Of a stretch of DNA of 42,939 nucleotides, positions 15,041 to 23,524 are shown piece after piece. Made by a program: the position numbers and the translations under genes. The notes under the pieces are model-generated. The model was not told the DNA's origin. It saw nothing but the letters and a program-made list of their open reading frames with translations, and did no database searches. This stretch comes from JAPLDP01 sp964628285. GTDB taxonomy: Bacteria > Bacteroidota > Bacteroidia > Bacteroidales > JAGONC01. The stretch spans positions 1-42,939 of the forward strand of contig CAZVNP010000025.1 of assembly GCA_964628285.1 (NCBI GenBank). Reading direction: 5' to 3'. The number at the start of each line of letters is the position of its first letter. Position 1 is the stretch's first letter.

Positions 15041-16123
15041 TTACTCTCCTTTCATTTTCAGCGTCAGCACATTCCGTCCGTTTTTGTACCTGTACTCCGC
15101 CTTCTCAGTGCGGGCGCGGATCAGCCGCAGGGCGATGTCATCGCTGAGGGCGCCTTCCTCCAGCGGGTTGACGGCGGAGCCGGCGCTGTCGCAGACCATC
15201 TCCACGGTGCCGTCTTTCTCGGAATAGTGGAGGTAGAGGTTGACATCGTTGAAGGTGAGTTGCAGGCCGAGGACCTCTTCGGCGATATGGACGACATGAT
15301 CTTTTGTTTTTTTCAGCAGCATGTGCTTATCGCAGAAGGCTTCGATGGCGGCCTGCAGGGCGTAGAGATCATAGTCGCGGCTGGCGATGTGGTGATGGAA
15401 GCTGCGGATGCGGTGGATGAAAGCACGTGTCTTCTCACGCTGCGGGTTGCCGAATATCTGCTGCGGCGATCCTTCCTCATAGATAACCCCCTCGTCCATG
15501 TAAAAGACACGGTTGGAGATGTTACGTGCAAACTCCATCTCATGGGTGACGATGATCATGGTGATGCCCTCTTTTGCCAGACGCCGTATGACGGCCAGCA
15601 CCTCGCTGACCATGGTGGGGTCGAGGGCCGAGGTGGGCTCGTCGAAGAGCAGTATCTCGGGATCCATGGCCATGCAGCGTGCTATGGCCACTCTTTGTTT
15701 CTGTCCGCCGGAGAGCTCGTCGGGGAAGCTGTAAGCTTTTTCGGCCAGACCCACGAGCTTGAGCAGCTCCATGGCTTTCTGTCCCGCCTCGGCCTTGCTT
15801 TTGCCCAGCAGCTTTACCGGTCCGGTGGTCAGGTTCTCCAGCACGGTGAGATGAGCATAGAGGTTAAAGGACTGGAAAACCATGCCCATTTTCTGGCGCA
15901 GTTTGGGCACGTCGGTTTTCTTATCGAGCAGGGGCACGCCGTCGATGACGATGCTGCCGCCCGTGGGTGTCTCGAGCAGGTTGAGGCAGCGCAGGAAGGT
16001 GCTCTTGCCTGTACCCGAGGGTCCTATGATAGTGATGACCTCGCCCTCGCGGATGTCGGCATTGATGTCGCTGAGGACCACCAGATCGCCGAAATGCTTT
16101 GAAAGATGCCTGACACTGATCAT
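15041..16123 (-). CDS. Polar amino acid ABC transporter ATPase with C-terminal extension
   Basis: A 360-residue protein. Residues 1-240 are a GlnQ/HisP-type ATPase: Walker A GPSGTGKST at 34-42, Q-loop at VFQSFNL, signature LSGGQKQR at 137-144, Walker B ILLFDEP at 157-163, and H-loop His194. Normal family members end near 240-250. Here about 120 further residues follow. They contain HVVHIAEEVLGL, VNLYLHYSEKDGTVEMVCDS, AGSAVNPLEE and EYRYKNGRNVLTLKM, an order that recalls the GHKL/RsbW-type ATPase fold, but the catalytic Asn and the DxGxG box are not intact. It may be a regulatory domain. The gene starts with a 4-bp overlap with the binding-protein/permease gene upstream, so the two genes make a complete importer. 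Confidence 0.92.
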   Translation of the reverse strand: MISVRHLSKHFGDLVVLSDINADIREGEVITIIGPSGTGKSTFLRCLNLLETPTGGSIVIDGVPLLDKKTDVPKLRQKMGMVFQSFNLYAHLTVLENLTTGPVKLLGKSKAEAGQKAMELLKLVGLAEKAYSFPDELSGGQKQRVAIARCMAMDPEILLFDEPTSALDPTMVSEVLAVIRRLAKEGITMIIVTHEMEFARNISNRVFYMDEGVIYEEGSPQQIFGNPQREKTRAFIHRIRSFHHHIASRDYDLYALQAAIEAFCDKHMLLKKTKDHVVHIAEEVLGLQLTFNDVNLYLHYSEKDGTVEMVCDSAGSAVNPLEEGALSDDIALRLIRARTEKAEYRYKNGRNVLTLKMKGE

Positions 16124-17934
16124 AGCCTCACCTCCACTGCTTTTCTGATGCGTTTGCGTTTGGGATCCACCGATATCTCCACTTTACCCAGCCCCCATGT
16201 CAGCAGCCAGGCCAGGGCGAGGTAGATAACCGCCGCCATGATCAGCGGGAAGAAGGCGTCGAAGGTGCGGCTGCGGATGATGTCACCGGCTTTGGTGAGG
16301 TCCTGCACGGCGATGTAACCGACGATGGAGGTCATCTTCATCAGCGAGATGAACTCACCTTTGTACACCGGCAGCACGGTGCGCAGGGCCTGCGGCATGA
16401 TGATGTGGATGAAGGTTTGCACCTTGGTGAAACCTCCGGCAATGCCGGCTTCACGCTGCCCTTTGTCGATGCTCTCAATGGATGTGCGGAACATCTCCGA
16501 CACGTAAGCGCCGAAGTTGATGCCGAAGGCGATGACGGCGACGAGCACAGGATTGATATTGACGGAGGCGAAAATGATATAAAAGATGATCATCAGCAGC
16601 ACCAGCACCGGCGTGCCCCGGATGAGCGTGATGAAAGCCGCGGCGGTGGCGGACCAGAAGGCGCTTTTTGACATCCTCAGCAGGCACACCAGCCCACCCA
16701 GGATAGTACCCAGCAGAGCCGCCAGGACAGTGATGATGACCGTCACCTTCAGGCCGTTGAGGATCAGCATGTAACGCCGCTCCAGGATGATGTTGTCATA
16801 GAAGCTGTTTGACAACTTTCGCAGAAAGGATACCTTTTTCATTCCTTCGCCTTCCTCGCGGAAGCCGGCGATGTTCTTTTTCAGGGCGATGACGCTGGCC
16901 CCCGAGGCATAATAGGGATCCGAGAAATCGATCTGCTTGGCTCTTTCTTCGGTGATCATCATAAAGCTGGTGATCATGTCGATTTTTCCGGCGGAGACAG
17001 CGGCGAGCATGCTGCTGAACTGGGTGTTGACGGGGATGTACACCCGTCCGGTGTAAGCTGCAAAACGCTCCCCGAGCTCGATGTCGAATCCCACTACCCG
17101 GCCGTTTTTATAGATGGCCGACGGCAGTCCTATATCATTGACAACACCTACCTTGAGTGGGCCGTTCTTCCCTGAGGATTTTATCTCCGGCATGTCGGTC
17201 AGTCCTCTTTCCATCCAGCGGCTGATCATATCGTTGTAAATGCCATTTACTATGATCTCTTGCAGGAAAGCGTTGAATTGTTGCCGGAGCGTGTCGTTAT
17301 TTTTTTTAAAGCCGGCGGCTACGGAGGCAAAAAAGACATTCTTGGCCATAATGGCTACACTCTTGTTCGAATGCAGGACATCGGGTAACGCGGCATCGTC
17401 GTAAAAAGCCACGTCGATTTTTTCCGTCGTCAGGGCAATGAGCATGTCGGCCACGCTCTGGTATTCCAGTATGGTTGCCTGGGGATAATATTTGGCGGCA
17501 TAGGCGTCATGGATGGAACCGAGGAAGACGCCGATGCGTTTGTCTTTAATATCATCTATGGTTCTGAGCATCTCACCACCTTGCTGCGGGATAACACTCC
17601 CGGCTTTGACCAGTACCGCGATGCCGCTGGGGTAATAGCTTTCGGAGAAAAGTACTTTTTTGGCTCTTTCTTCGGTGATGGACAGGCCGGCGCCGATCAT
17701 GTCGACCTTGCCGGTTTTCAACGCTATGGCGCAATCGAGAGCGCTGTTGAAATATTTTATTTTGGCGTCGGGGACCTTCTTCAGGACAAACTGATCGGCG
17801 ACGGTTCCTGTGGGCACGGCGAAGGTCTTGCCGCCTTTAAGCATGGCCAGGCTGGTGATGACCGTGTCCTGCCTATGGCATCCCGCAAGGACCGGCAACG
17901 CAACAAGAATAAGAAAAGATAAACGGTGTCTCAT
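16120..17934 (-). CDS. Fused substrate-binding protein and permease of amino acid ABC transporter
   Basis: A 604-residue protein. A lipoprotein-type signal (LPVLAGC, Cys19) is followed by a complete SBP_bac_3 domain (about 30-245). A second, shorter SBP segment (about 255-355) has GFDIELGERFAAYTG and ITEERAKQIDFSDPYYASG but no second lobe. The HisM/GlnP-type permease (about 385-595) contains the EAA-loop pattern EAGIAGGFTKVQTFIHIIMP. Both SBP parts keep the ITEERAK motif, so they are duplicates. Substrate is probably a polar amino acid. The half-size second SBP is odd and may need the first domain to close. If the N-terminal cysteine is lipidated, the whole protein is anchored at both ends of the SBP part. 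The predicted -7 box ends only 5 bp from the ATG, suggesting a leaderless mRNA. Confidence 0.92.
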   Translation of the reverse strand: MRHRLSFLILVALPVLAGCHRQDTVITSLAMLKGGKTFAVPTGTVADQFVLKKVPDAKIKYFNSALDCAIALKTGKVDMIGAGLSITEERAKKVLFSESYYPSGIAVLVKAGSVIPQQGGEMLRTIDDIKDKRIGVFLGSIHDAYAAKYYPQATILEYQSVADMLIALTTEKIDVAFYDDAALPDVLHSNKSVAIMAKNVFFASVAAGFKKNNDTLRQQFNAFLQEIIVNGIYNDMISRWMERGLTDMPEIKSSGKNGPLKVGVVNDIGLPSAIYKNGRVVGFDIELGERFAAYTGRVYIPVNTQFSSMLAAVSAGKIDMITSFMMITEERAKQIDFSDPYYASGASVIALKKNIAGFREEGEGMKKVSFLRKLSNSFYDNIILERRYMLILNGLKVTVIITVLAALLGTILGGLVCLLRMSKSAFWSATAAAFITLIRGTPVLVLLMIIFYIIFASVNINPVLVAVIAFGINFGAYVSEMFRTSIESIDKGQREAGIAGGFTKVQTFIHIIMPQALRTVLPVYKGEFISLMKMTSIVGYIAVQDLTKAGDIIRSRTFDAFFPLIMAAVIYLALAWLLTWGLGKVEISVDPKRKRIRKAVEVRL

Positions 17935-17938
17935 GGGG

Positions 17939-17946
17939 CAAATATA
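17939..17946 (-). promoter_or_regulatory. -7 box abutting the transporter start codon
   Basis: On the minus strand TATATTTG is followed by CCCC and then the ATG at 17934. With the usual distance from TAnnTTTG to the start of transcription, the mRNA would begin at or within a base or two of the A of ATG. TTG about 16 bp upstream could act as the -33 element. Confidence 0.5.
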
Positions 17947-17959
17947 AGAATCCTTTTAT

Positions 17960-18230
17960 TGACAATTGCAAGCGGAGCGCCGCCGTAGGTAGTGCGACGT
18001 CCCGGTGAGTCCCGCCGAAGGCGGGACGAAAGCAGGATTGCAGGTTATTGGCTGCAAGTAGCGAGTGGAGTTCCGCCGGAAGTGGGACTGCGAGCTGCCG
18101 TCAGTTGGGGTTGTGGTCTGAAAGCAGGGCGACACGATGTCCCCCAGAATGGTGCTTCCAGCAGAATAAACGCCGGACTGGCATGGAAGCCACACCGGAG
18201 GGGGATTGGCAGTTGATGATACGGTACCTC
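17960..18230. other. Intergenic spacer with GTCCCGCC hairpin
   Basis: No gene. GTCCCGCC-GAA-GGCGGGAC at 18009-18027 is a perfect 8-bp hairpin; a related TCCCGCC-AGA-GGCGGGA lies at 19003-19019 in the next spacer, each preceded by a GCGGAGC...GACGTCCC-like stretch. TTCCGCCGGAAG follows near 18070. It lies beyond the stop of the coiled-coil gene at 18231. Confidence 0.55.
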
Positions 18231-18785
18231 CTATGCCGGATTTTTACCTCCCTTTTCTTCTATTTTCTTAGTCAGAGCTGCCAGCCCGTCAGACAGTTCG
18301 GTTAATTTTTTATTCAGCTTACCGGATTCGTCATCCAGGGACTTTTGTACCGTATTTATCTGACCGGCGATTTCATCTTTAAGGATTTTCTGACGCTTAC
18401 GCAGGACGATATAAAAAATGACTGCGATCAGCACTGCAAGGAGAAAACCGATAATAACGAACAGGATCGTCAGCCAGTTACCGGCACGCATTTCAGTGTA
18501 CTTATGGTCGATCTCGGTTTTGTTGTTGCTGATTCTGGTGTCGAGGCTGGCGGCGGTTTGCCGGATATCAACGGCATTGGTCTGAGCGGCTTTTTCGAGG
18601 CTGTCGATCCGGTGATCCTGAGCTTCAATTTTTTGAATCAGTTCGTTATGGCCCTTTTGCAGCATTCTGCTGTTGCTTTTCAGGGTGTTGACTTCATTCT
18701 GGAGCACGCTGATGCTGTCGTGCTGTGCACCGGCATGGAGAAAGGCCAGTATGAGAACGATGATAAGGATGATGTTGGTTTTCAT
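18231..18785 (-). CDS. Coiled-coil membrane protein
   Basis: A 184-residue protein. Residues 1-20 form a signal peptide (MKTNIILIIVLILAFLHAGA). Residues about 24-100 form a heptad-rich coiled coil (LQNEVNTLKSNSRMLQKGHN, IDSLEKAAQ). Residues about 104-128 are a membrane helix (WLTILFVIIGFLLAVLIAVIF), followed by a basic stop-transfer and a second coiled coil to the end. The predicted topology is periplasmic coil, one membrane pass and cytosolic coil. The start is the second in-frame Met, chosen because the signal peptide begins there; the upstream extension MSTKTHNI would bury it. No enzyme motif is seen. Such proteins may bridge envelope complexes, but there is no evidence for a partner here. 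Confidence 0.8.
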   Translation of the reverse strand: MKTNIILIIVLILAFLHAGAQHDSISVLQNEVNTLKSNSRMLQKGHNELIQKIEAQDHRIDSLEKAAQTNAVDIRQTAASLDTRISNNKTEIDHKYTEMRAGNWLTILFVIIGFLLAVLIAVIFYIVLRKRQKILKDEIAGQINTVQKSLDDESGKLNKKLTELSDGLAALTKKIEEKGGKNPA

Positions 18786-19094
18786 GATGTTGTGGGTTTT
18801 GGTGGACAATATAAGATTTTAAACCTGTGTCATTTACCGAGTAGGTGAACTCTACCGTGATGTTGGCAGGATCACTGAATAAAGTCGTAAAGATAATGGA
18901 TAATTTGCATAATGTCAAATGAATGGGCAAGTGGAAACGAGTAAGCTTGGTAGTAGTTGGCAATTGGTTACTGGCAGCGGAGCCGAACGCAGTAAGGTGA
19001 CGTCCCGCCAGAGGCGGGATTGGCAGTTGGCAGGGAACAGAATAAGAAAGTCAGGGGCTGCGGAAAATGTTTTTATATTAAGGAACTAATCTGA
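18786..19094. other. Intergenic spacer, no gene seen
   Basis: It contains a weak promoter-like TATATTGT (minus strand, near 18806-18813) before the coiled-coil gene, a GCAATTGGTTACTGGCAGCG stretch near 18960, and the hairpin TCCCGCC/GGCGGGA at 19003-19019. Nothing else is supported. Confidence 0.5.
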
Positions 19095-19307
19095 TTATTT
19101 GAACCGTCCGGCACAGACTGCATATGGCTTCCCGTCGCTGCCTGTCACAAGGTTGAAATAGGTAGTCTTGTAATAAAGCCCTCCTTCGCCGGTTTTGGTA
19201 TAGATATAATCCTCCCATCCTGATCCTTCGCTAAGGGCTCTGCTGACGGTCTTATCGCGGAAAAGATGACCGGCCACATCGGTTAATGAAGCAAAGACGG
19301 ACAGGGA
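19095..19307 (-). pseudogene. Fragment resembling a Cache-type sensor domain
   Basis: An open frame of about 70 residues that begins directly after an in-frame stop and has no ATG (the first usable codons are CTG or GTG). The translated part contains GHLFRDKTVSRALSEGSGW, YIYTKTGEGGLYYKTTYFNL and DGKPYAVCAGRF. This order resembles the end of a single Cache domain, a ligand-binding module found in membrane receptors. Without an N-terminus, signal peptide or output domain it is best read as a remnant of a larger gene, or a very small secreted protein whose start is missed. Codon use looks protein-like. The identification is from memory of the family and is uncertain. Confidence 0.45.
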
Positions 19308-19387
19308 TTAGCCGGCGGTCGGCAATTGTTTGGAAATCATCCCCTTATCACTGTTTGGTTTGATATTGAAGCGACATATATATGGGT

Positions 19388-21505
19388 TTAGTTATGCACC
19401 AGGAGCACCTTCGCGAAATGCGATACACCGGTTGAGTATAACCTGACAAAGTACACCCCTGACGGCAAATGACTGACATTTAGTATGATTTTTTGCTCTG
19501 TGCTGTTGCCATTTTTACTGATCACCATTTTCCCCAGAATATCGGTGAGGGTGACAGCATACTTTCCTGAGATGTCATCCGGAACGGTAATGATCAGTTG
19601 ATTATCCTGCCGGTACCATTTCAGCCGGTCCATGGAATGACTTTCGTTCACCATTCCGCATGGTGACATGGCATGGAGAAGGCTGTCGGTAGAGACGAGA
19701 TAAACAGAAGCTCTATCGGAATAGACGGCCATTTTGGAGCTACGAATCGGGACGACATCATTAGTATCATAATAAAAATAGAAAGGCAGATTGTAATCGG
19801 TATACAAGAGTCCATGGTGGCTGGTTCCTGAAATAATATAATATCCACATTCCGCAAGATCAACATTCATTACATAATAAAGGGTGTCATCAAGCAATTG
19901 TCCGTTGGCTGTATTGTAAAGCTCATAGCCGCCATGGGGATACACTTTAATCAATCCCGAACCAATAGTGGATATGTAGGTAGCTGAATCCCAGCTCGGA
20001 GGCCTGACCCCTGTCACATAAAAATGATTCACCGGAACATTGGTCGTATCATAGACTCGCCATTGTGCGTTTTGATAAATAGCCAGACCTTTATCAGTAC
20101 CGATGTAAAGAGTATTGGAATAATCACCATTATTTGTCTCCCCTGTGATGATGAACGTTATTTTATCTGAAGGCAGAGGGGCGTTGGAGGTGTTGATGAA
20201 ATCATACAGGATGCCGTTATACGCTACCAATCCGCTGTCGGTACCAATGTAATAGGTTCCGTTATCATAGCACATGTTGTTAATCGTGTCGTTGGGGAGG
20301 AAGGTATTGTTGAATCCATCCAGAGACTGAACACCGTGGTGTGATCCGAATGAGGGTTGATAATTAGGATCATTGTATGTAAAGCAGGTAATATCGTCAC
20401 TGAAGACCAGGGTGGTGGTGTCAAAAAAGTCTGCAAGAGAATAATTCAGCAGGTTGACATAAAAAAGGCCCTCGTTAGTAGCGTAATAGGCATAAGGAGG
20501 ATAAAAGGTGAGTGCGCCGAGAGCCTTGAGATTTGAAATAGGCATGAATGTGAATGCTATCGATGACCAGGAACCGCCATCGGAAATGAATACCTTTGAG
20601 CTTGATACGCTTTCAGTTACAACATAAAGCTCATTTTCGGCATCCAATGTAAAATTCTCGATTCGATAATAATCATCCGGTAAATTTAATATCTGCCATG
20701 CGGTGCCGTCATATTCGTATAACCTGCTCATATCCCCTGACGTCCAGACATGACCATCAGATCCGATCTTCACATGGATAAACTTATCATTGCCCATAGG
20801 GGTGTTCGATGTGTCATAAACCGTTTCGATGCCTTCAAAAAAATGAACCAATTGATAGCGAGCAGCAATCCACATGTTACCATCCTGATCGACATCCCAG
20901 TCCTCAAAATTTGCTATGCCCGGATAAGGGAATAACGTATCGAGTAACCCATTATGGAACGAATAAAAGATATTTGCCATGACAAACGCCAATGTGTCAT
21001 TGACCATTTTAACATGCTTAAATCCACTCCCCACACCGGTGAAAGGAAATAATTGCCAGCTGACACCATCAAAAATGGCTATCTCTTTTGACGTACCGCT
21101 TGTGACGGCCCATACTTTCCCATCCGGACTCACATCGATATCATTTACAAGTCTGTTTCCATATGTTGGTGACCATATGTTTTCGTATCTCTCAGTGATG
21201 GCATTATATCTTCCTATAAAATTTCTGTTCTTCAGGTATATATAATTTTTACCGGTATCCTTCACAATGTTCTTCAGATCGTAAAGGTTAGCCCAATGAA
21301 AATCATTTTTTCCGCTGTTGATATTCAATTCCTGAAGGCCACCGCTTCGTATTTCATAAAGCATTGAATCCTGTATAAGTATCTGCCCATTTCTTTCTAT
21401 GGAATGATTATAAGAAAGCTCCTCAATCGGCATCAACGGAAGATATTGTGCATAGCTGATGCACCAGGGGAGAATCGGAAGAATGATGAGTATAAGTTTT
21501 TTCAT
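19388..21505 (-). CDS. T9SS-exported beta-propeller protein
   Basis: A 705-residue secreted protein. The signal peptide is MKKLILIILPILPWCISYAQ, which sets the start at 21505 and not at the upstream Met at 21544. The body has repeated blades such as VSPDGKVWAVTSG, DVDQDGNMWIAARY, IGSDGHVWTSGDM and YYIGTDSGLVAYNG. These resemble the two-component-regulator-propeller repeat (Reg_prop). The last 80 residues form a type A T9SS sorting domain with YAVTLTDILGKMVISKNG and LPSGVYFVRLYS, ending in KVLLVHN. The protein should be exported across the outer membrane by the type IX system and processed at the cell surface. No T9SS machinery gene lies in the window. The ligand of the propeller is unknown. 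It is a monocistronic gene. Confidence 0.88.
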   Translation of the reverse strand: MKKLILIILPILPWCISYAQYLPLMPIEELSYNHSIERNGQILIQDSMLYEIRSGGLQELNINSGKNDFHWANLYDLKNIVKDTGKNYIYLKNRNFIGRYNAITERYENIWSPTYGNRLVNDIDVSPDGKVWAVTSGTSKEIAIFDGVSWQLFPFTGVGSGFKHVKMVNDTLAFVMANIFYSFHNGLLDTLFPYPGIANFEDWDVDQDGNMWIAARYQLVHFFEGIETVYDTSNTPMGNDKFIHVKIGSDGHVWTSGDMSRLYEYDGTAWQILNLPDDYYRIENFTLDAENELYVVTESVSSSKVFISDGGSWSSIAFTFMPISNLKALGALTFYPPYAYYATNEGLFYVNLLNYSLADFFDTTTLVFSDDITCFTYNDPNYQPSFGSHHGVQSLDGFNNTFLPNDTINNMCYDNGTYYIGTDSGLVAYNGILYDFINTSNAPLPSDKITFIITGETNNGDYSNTLYIGTDKGLAIYQNAQWRVYDTTNVPVNHFYVTGVRPPSWDSATYISTIGSGLIKVYPHGGYELYNTANGQLLDDTLYYVMNVDLAECGYYIISGTSHHGLLYTDYNLPFYFYYDTNDVVPIRSSKMAVYSDRASVYLVSTDSLLHAMSPCGMVNESHSMDRLKWYRQDNQLIITVPDDISGKYAVTLTDILGKMVISKNGNSTEQKIILNVSHLPSGVYFVRLYSTGVSHFAKVLLVHN

Positions 21506-21846
21506 GGCTGTTAACTTTTCACTAATAATATTATTGAAATTCAATATGTTGAATGATCATTCGCCTATATTATCCTGGTTTTTTCACCGGATGTAACGGC
21601 AGCAATTACAAACATAATAAAATTAAAGGAATATAATCAATATTTTTATTCACCGGTTTAAAGGGAATGGAAGTGCAAACAAGGTTGTGTGACGAAGAGC
21701 CACCAAGAATGGCCTGCGCTTTGCCACATCGTATCTTGTTTTAAAAAAATCGAAGGATAATTGACAGGTGTGGCTTAGTAACATTATGGAAATTGTTATT
21801 TTTGAATGGAATTAATGACTCTGTCATCATTTAGAATACGGCCGGC
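21506..21846. other. Divergent intergenic region
   Basis: This region lies between the divergent T9SS propeller gene and the PqqD-like gene. It contains an AT-rich stretch to about 21660 and the plus-strand promoter at 21771-21804. I see no gene, hairpin or repeat family here. Confidence 0.5.
21771..21804 (+). promoter_or_regulatory. Promoter of the PqqD/HPr-kinase-like operon
   Basis: TTG at 21771-21773 and TATTTTTG (TAnnTTTG) at 21797-21804 are separated by 23 bp. The ATG of the PqqD-like gene is 42 bp downstream. This probably drives all five overlapping genes to 26012. Confidence 0.55.
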
Positions 21847-22314
21847 ATGAATAAAGAATTACTACGATACAGGATCAACGAATCAAAAATTGTCTTTGAA
21901 GATTATGATGATGAAATCGTCCTGATCAACCTTGAGAGCGGCAACTATTACAGCATCATCGGGGCGGCGCCGGTGATCTGGCGTCTGGTCGGTGAATGCC
22001 GGTCGGTGAATAACATCATTGACGGTGTCATGCTGAAATATGAAGGAACAAGAGAGGCCATCGCCCACGTCACCCTTGATTTTCTGAAGGGCCTGCTTGA
22101 TGAGGGTCTGGTTCTGCAGGATGACGGTGCCGTTTCAGCCACCGTGACGCCACAGCCTTTATCAGCAGGGGAGACCGCCAAAGTGCCCTTCGAAACGCCT
22201 GTCCTGAAGCGTTATACGGACATGCAGGAGCTGATACTCCTCGACCCTGTTCATGAAGTGGATGAGTCGGGGTGGCCGGAGAAAAAAGAGGAGACGGAGG
22301 AGCAGAAAGAGTGA
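21847..22314 (+). CDS. PqqD-like (RRE) protein with conserved C-terminal tail
   Basis: A 155-residue protein. Residues about 8-92 fit the PqqD fold (PF05402), the RiPP recognition element: IVFEDYDDEIVLINLESGNY, then IWRLVGECRSVNNIIDG and the final helix DFLKGLLDEGLVL. PqqD itself is about 90 residues. Here a tail of about 60 residues follows, with a Pro/Ala-rich linker and then YTDMQELILLDP (123-134) and HEVDESGWP (136-144). From memory, this motif recurs at the end of PqqD-family proteins encoded beside HPr-kinase-like and PF14907 proteins, so it is likely functional. It could be a built-in leader or substrate peptide presented by the domain in cis, which is inference. First gene of a five-gene operon. 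Confidence 0.88.
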   Translation: MNKELLRYRINESKIVFEDYDDEIVLINLESGNYYSIIGAAPVIWRLVGECRSVNNIIDGVMLKYEGTREAIAHVTLDFLKGLLDEGLVLQDDGAVSATVTPQPLSAGETAKVPFETPVLKRYTDMQELILLDPVHEVDESGWPEKKEETEEQKE

Positions 22315-22390
22315 TCATCAATTCTGCCCGGATGATCATATCTTGGGGTGACGCAGCATATGTTATGATTTCGATAATCTGAGTATTATT

Positions 22391-23524
22391 TTGCAACAGT
22401 CCTTTGCCGAGAAATACCCAAGCGCGGCATCTTTTTTCCGGAATGTCTGCGGGTCTTATGACGTTGCCTGCCTGTCGGTCGGTGGTGAGGTACGCCACAG
22501 CTATCTGATCGGCGGTCACCGTATCGGTCTGCATTTTGCCGGCCCTGCCCTGATACCGTCTATGACCAAAGCCCTGGAGCATTTGGCGGTGCCGGAAGCA
22601 GCACCACCGGAGCTGACGGTCTGCCTGTGGGATTCCGCCACCACCGGTGTCAGGGGGCCTGCCTTACCGTTTAATACCGGTGCGGATGCGGCAAAGGGTG
22701 AGATCTGGAGCTATGACGATGAGGATCTGATGATCATTAGTCAGCCGGCCTGCCACACGGTCAACATGCTCAGCCATTCTGCTGCCACAGGCGTATATTG
22801 GGTTGGCGATGCTGCGCAGATACCTTACCATGATCATGGTTCGCCGCTGCGTCTGATCCTGCGTCGCTGGATGAGTGAACGGCATTGTCTGCTGGCTCAC
22901 GGGGCGGCGGTGGGACTGGCCGACGGCGGCGTGCTGCTCACGGGCCGCGGGGGCTGCGGCAAGTCGACGACGGCGCTGGCATGCCTGAACTCACCGCTGC
23001 TGTATGCCGGCGATGATTACTGCCTCATCGCAGCCGGCGAGCACCCTCACATTTACAGTCTTTACAACACCGGCAAACAAAATGGCGCCGACACAGTCCG
23101 CTTTCCTGACCTCATGCCCGCCATCAGCAGCCTGCATGCTTTGGATAATGAAAAAGCGCTTTATTTCCTTCATGACCTGTTGCCCGCGAAAATGACTCAT
23201 GGCTTCCCTCTCCGGGCCCTTCTCATCCCTCACATCACCGGTCATGACAACACAACCGTCAGGAGGGTGTCGCCGGCCGAAGGATTGAAAGCCCTGGCGC
23301 CGACAACGGTCTATCAGCTCCCGGTCGGGGAACAGCGCAAGGCCATAAAAATGCTGGGGCGTTTGGTGCAACAGCTGCCCAATTTTATTTTGGGGCTGGG
23401 AACGGACATCACACGCATTCCGGATGTGATCCTCGCGGTGCTGTCAGATATAAATGAAATACCGTCAAAGAATTATACCGATGAAAACGGATATCCTGGT
23501 CAGCGTCATCATCCCTGTGTATAA
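22391..23524 (+). CDS. HPr kinase-like (HprK-related) protein
   Basis: Up to 377 residues. The C-terminal half fits the HPr kinase/phosphorylase-like P-loop fold: LLAHGAAVG at 167-175, Walker A LLTGRGGCGKST at 182-193, and AGDDYCLI at 206-213, with paired Asp where HprK has its catalytic acidic residue. The N-terminal half is variable. True HprK works with HPr in sugar regulation. HprK-like proteins beside PqqD and nucleotidyltransferase genes are instead known in some lasso-peptide clusters, where the kinase PadeK phosphorylates the precursor's C-terminal Ser. That makes the PqqD tail, which has a Ser in ESGWP, a candidate substrate here (inference). No ATG is near the start; TTG at 22391 was used, so the start is uncertain. 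The last 44 bp overlap the next gene. Confidence 0.85.
   Translation: MQQSFAEKYPSAASFFRNVCGSYDVACLSVGGEVRHSYLIGGHRIGLHFAGPALIPSMTKALEHLAVPEAAPPELTVCLWDSATTGVRGPALPFNTGADAAKGEIWSYDDEDLMIISQPACHTVNMLSHSAATGVYWVGDAAQIPYHDHGSPLRLILRRWMSERHCLLAHGAAVGLADGGVLLTGRGGCGKSTTALACLNSPLLYAGDDYCLIAAGEHPHIYSLYNTGKQNGADTVRFPDLMPAISSLHALDNEKALYFLHDLLPAKMTHGFPLRALLIPHITGHDNTTVRRVSPAEGLKALAPTTVYQLPVGEQRKAIKMLGRLVQQLPNFILGLGTDITRIPDVILAVLSDINEIPSKNYTDENGYPGQRHHPCV

Noticed and set aside
15227..16102. A 291-residue open frame antisense to the ABC ATPase
   Set aside because: It is a shadow of a gene with intact Walker A, signature and Walker B motifs.
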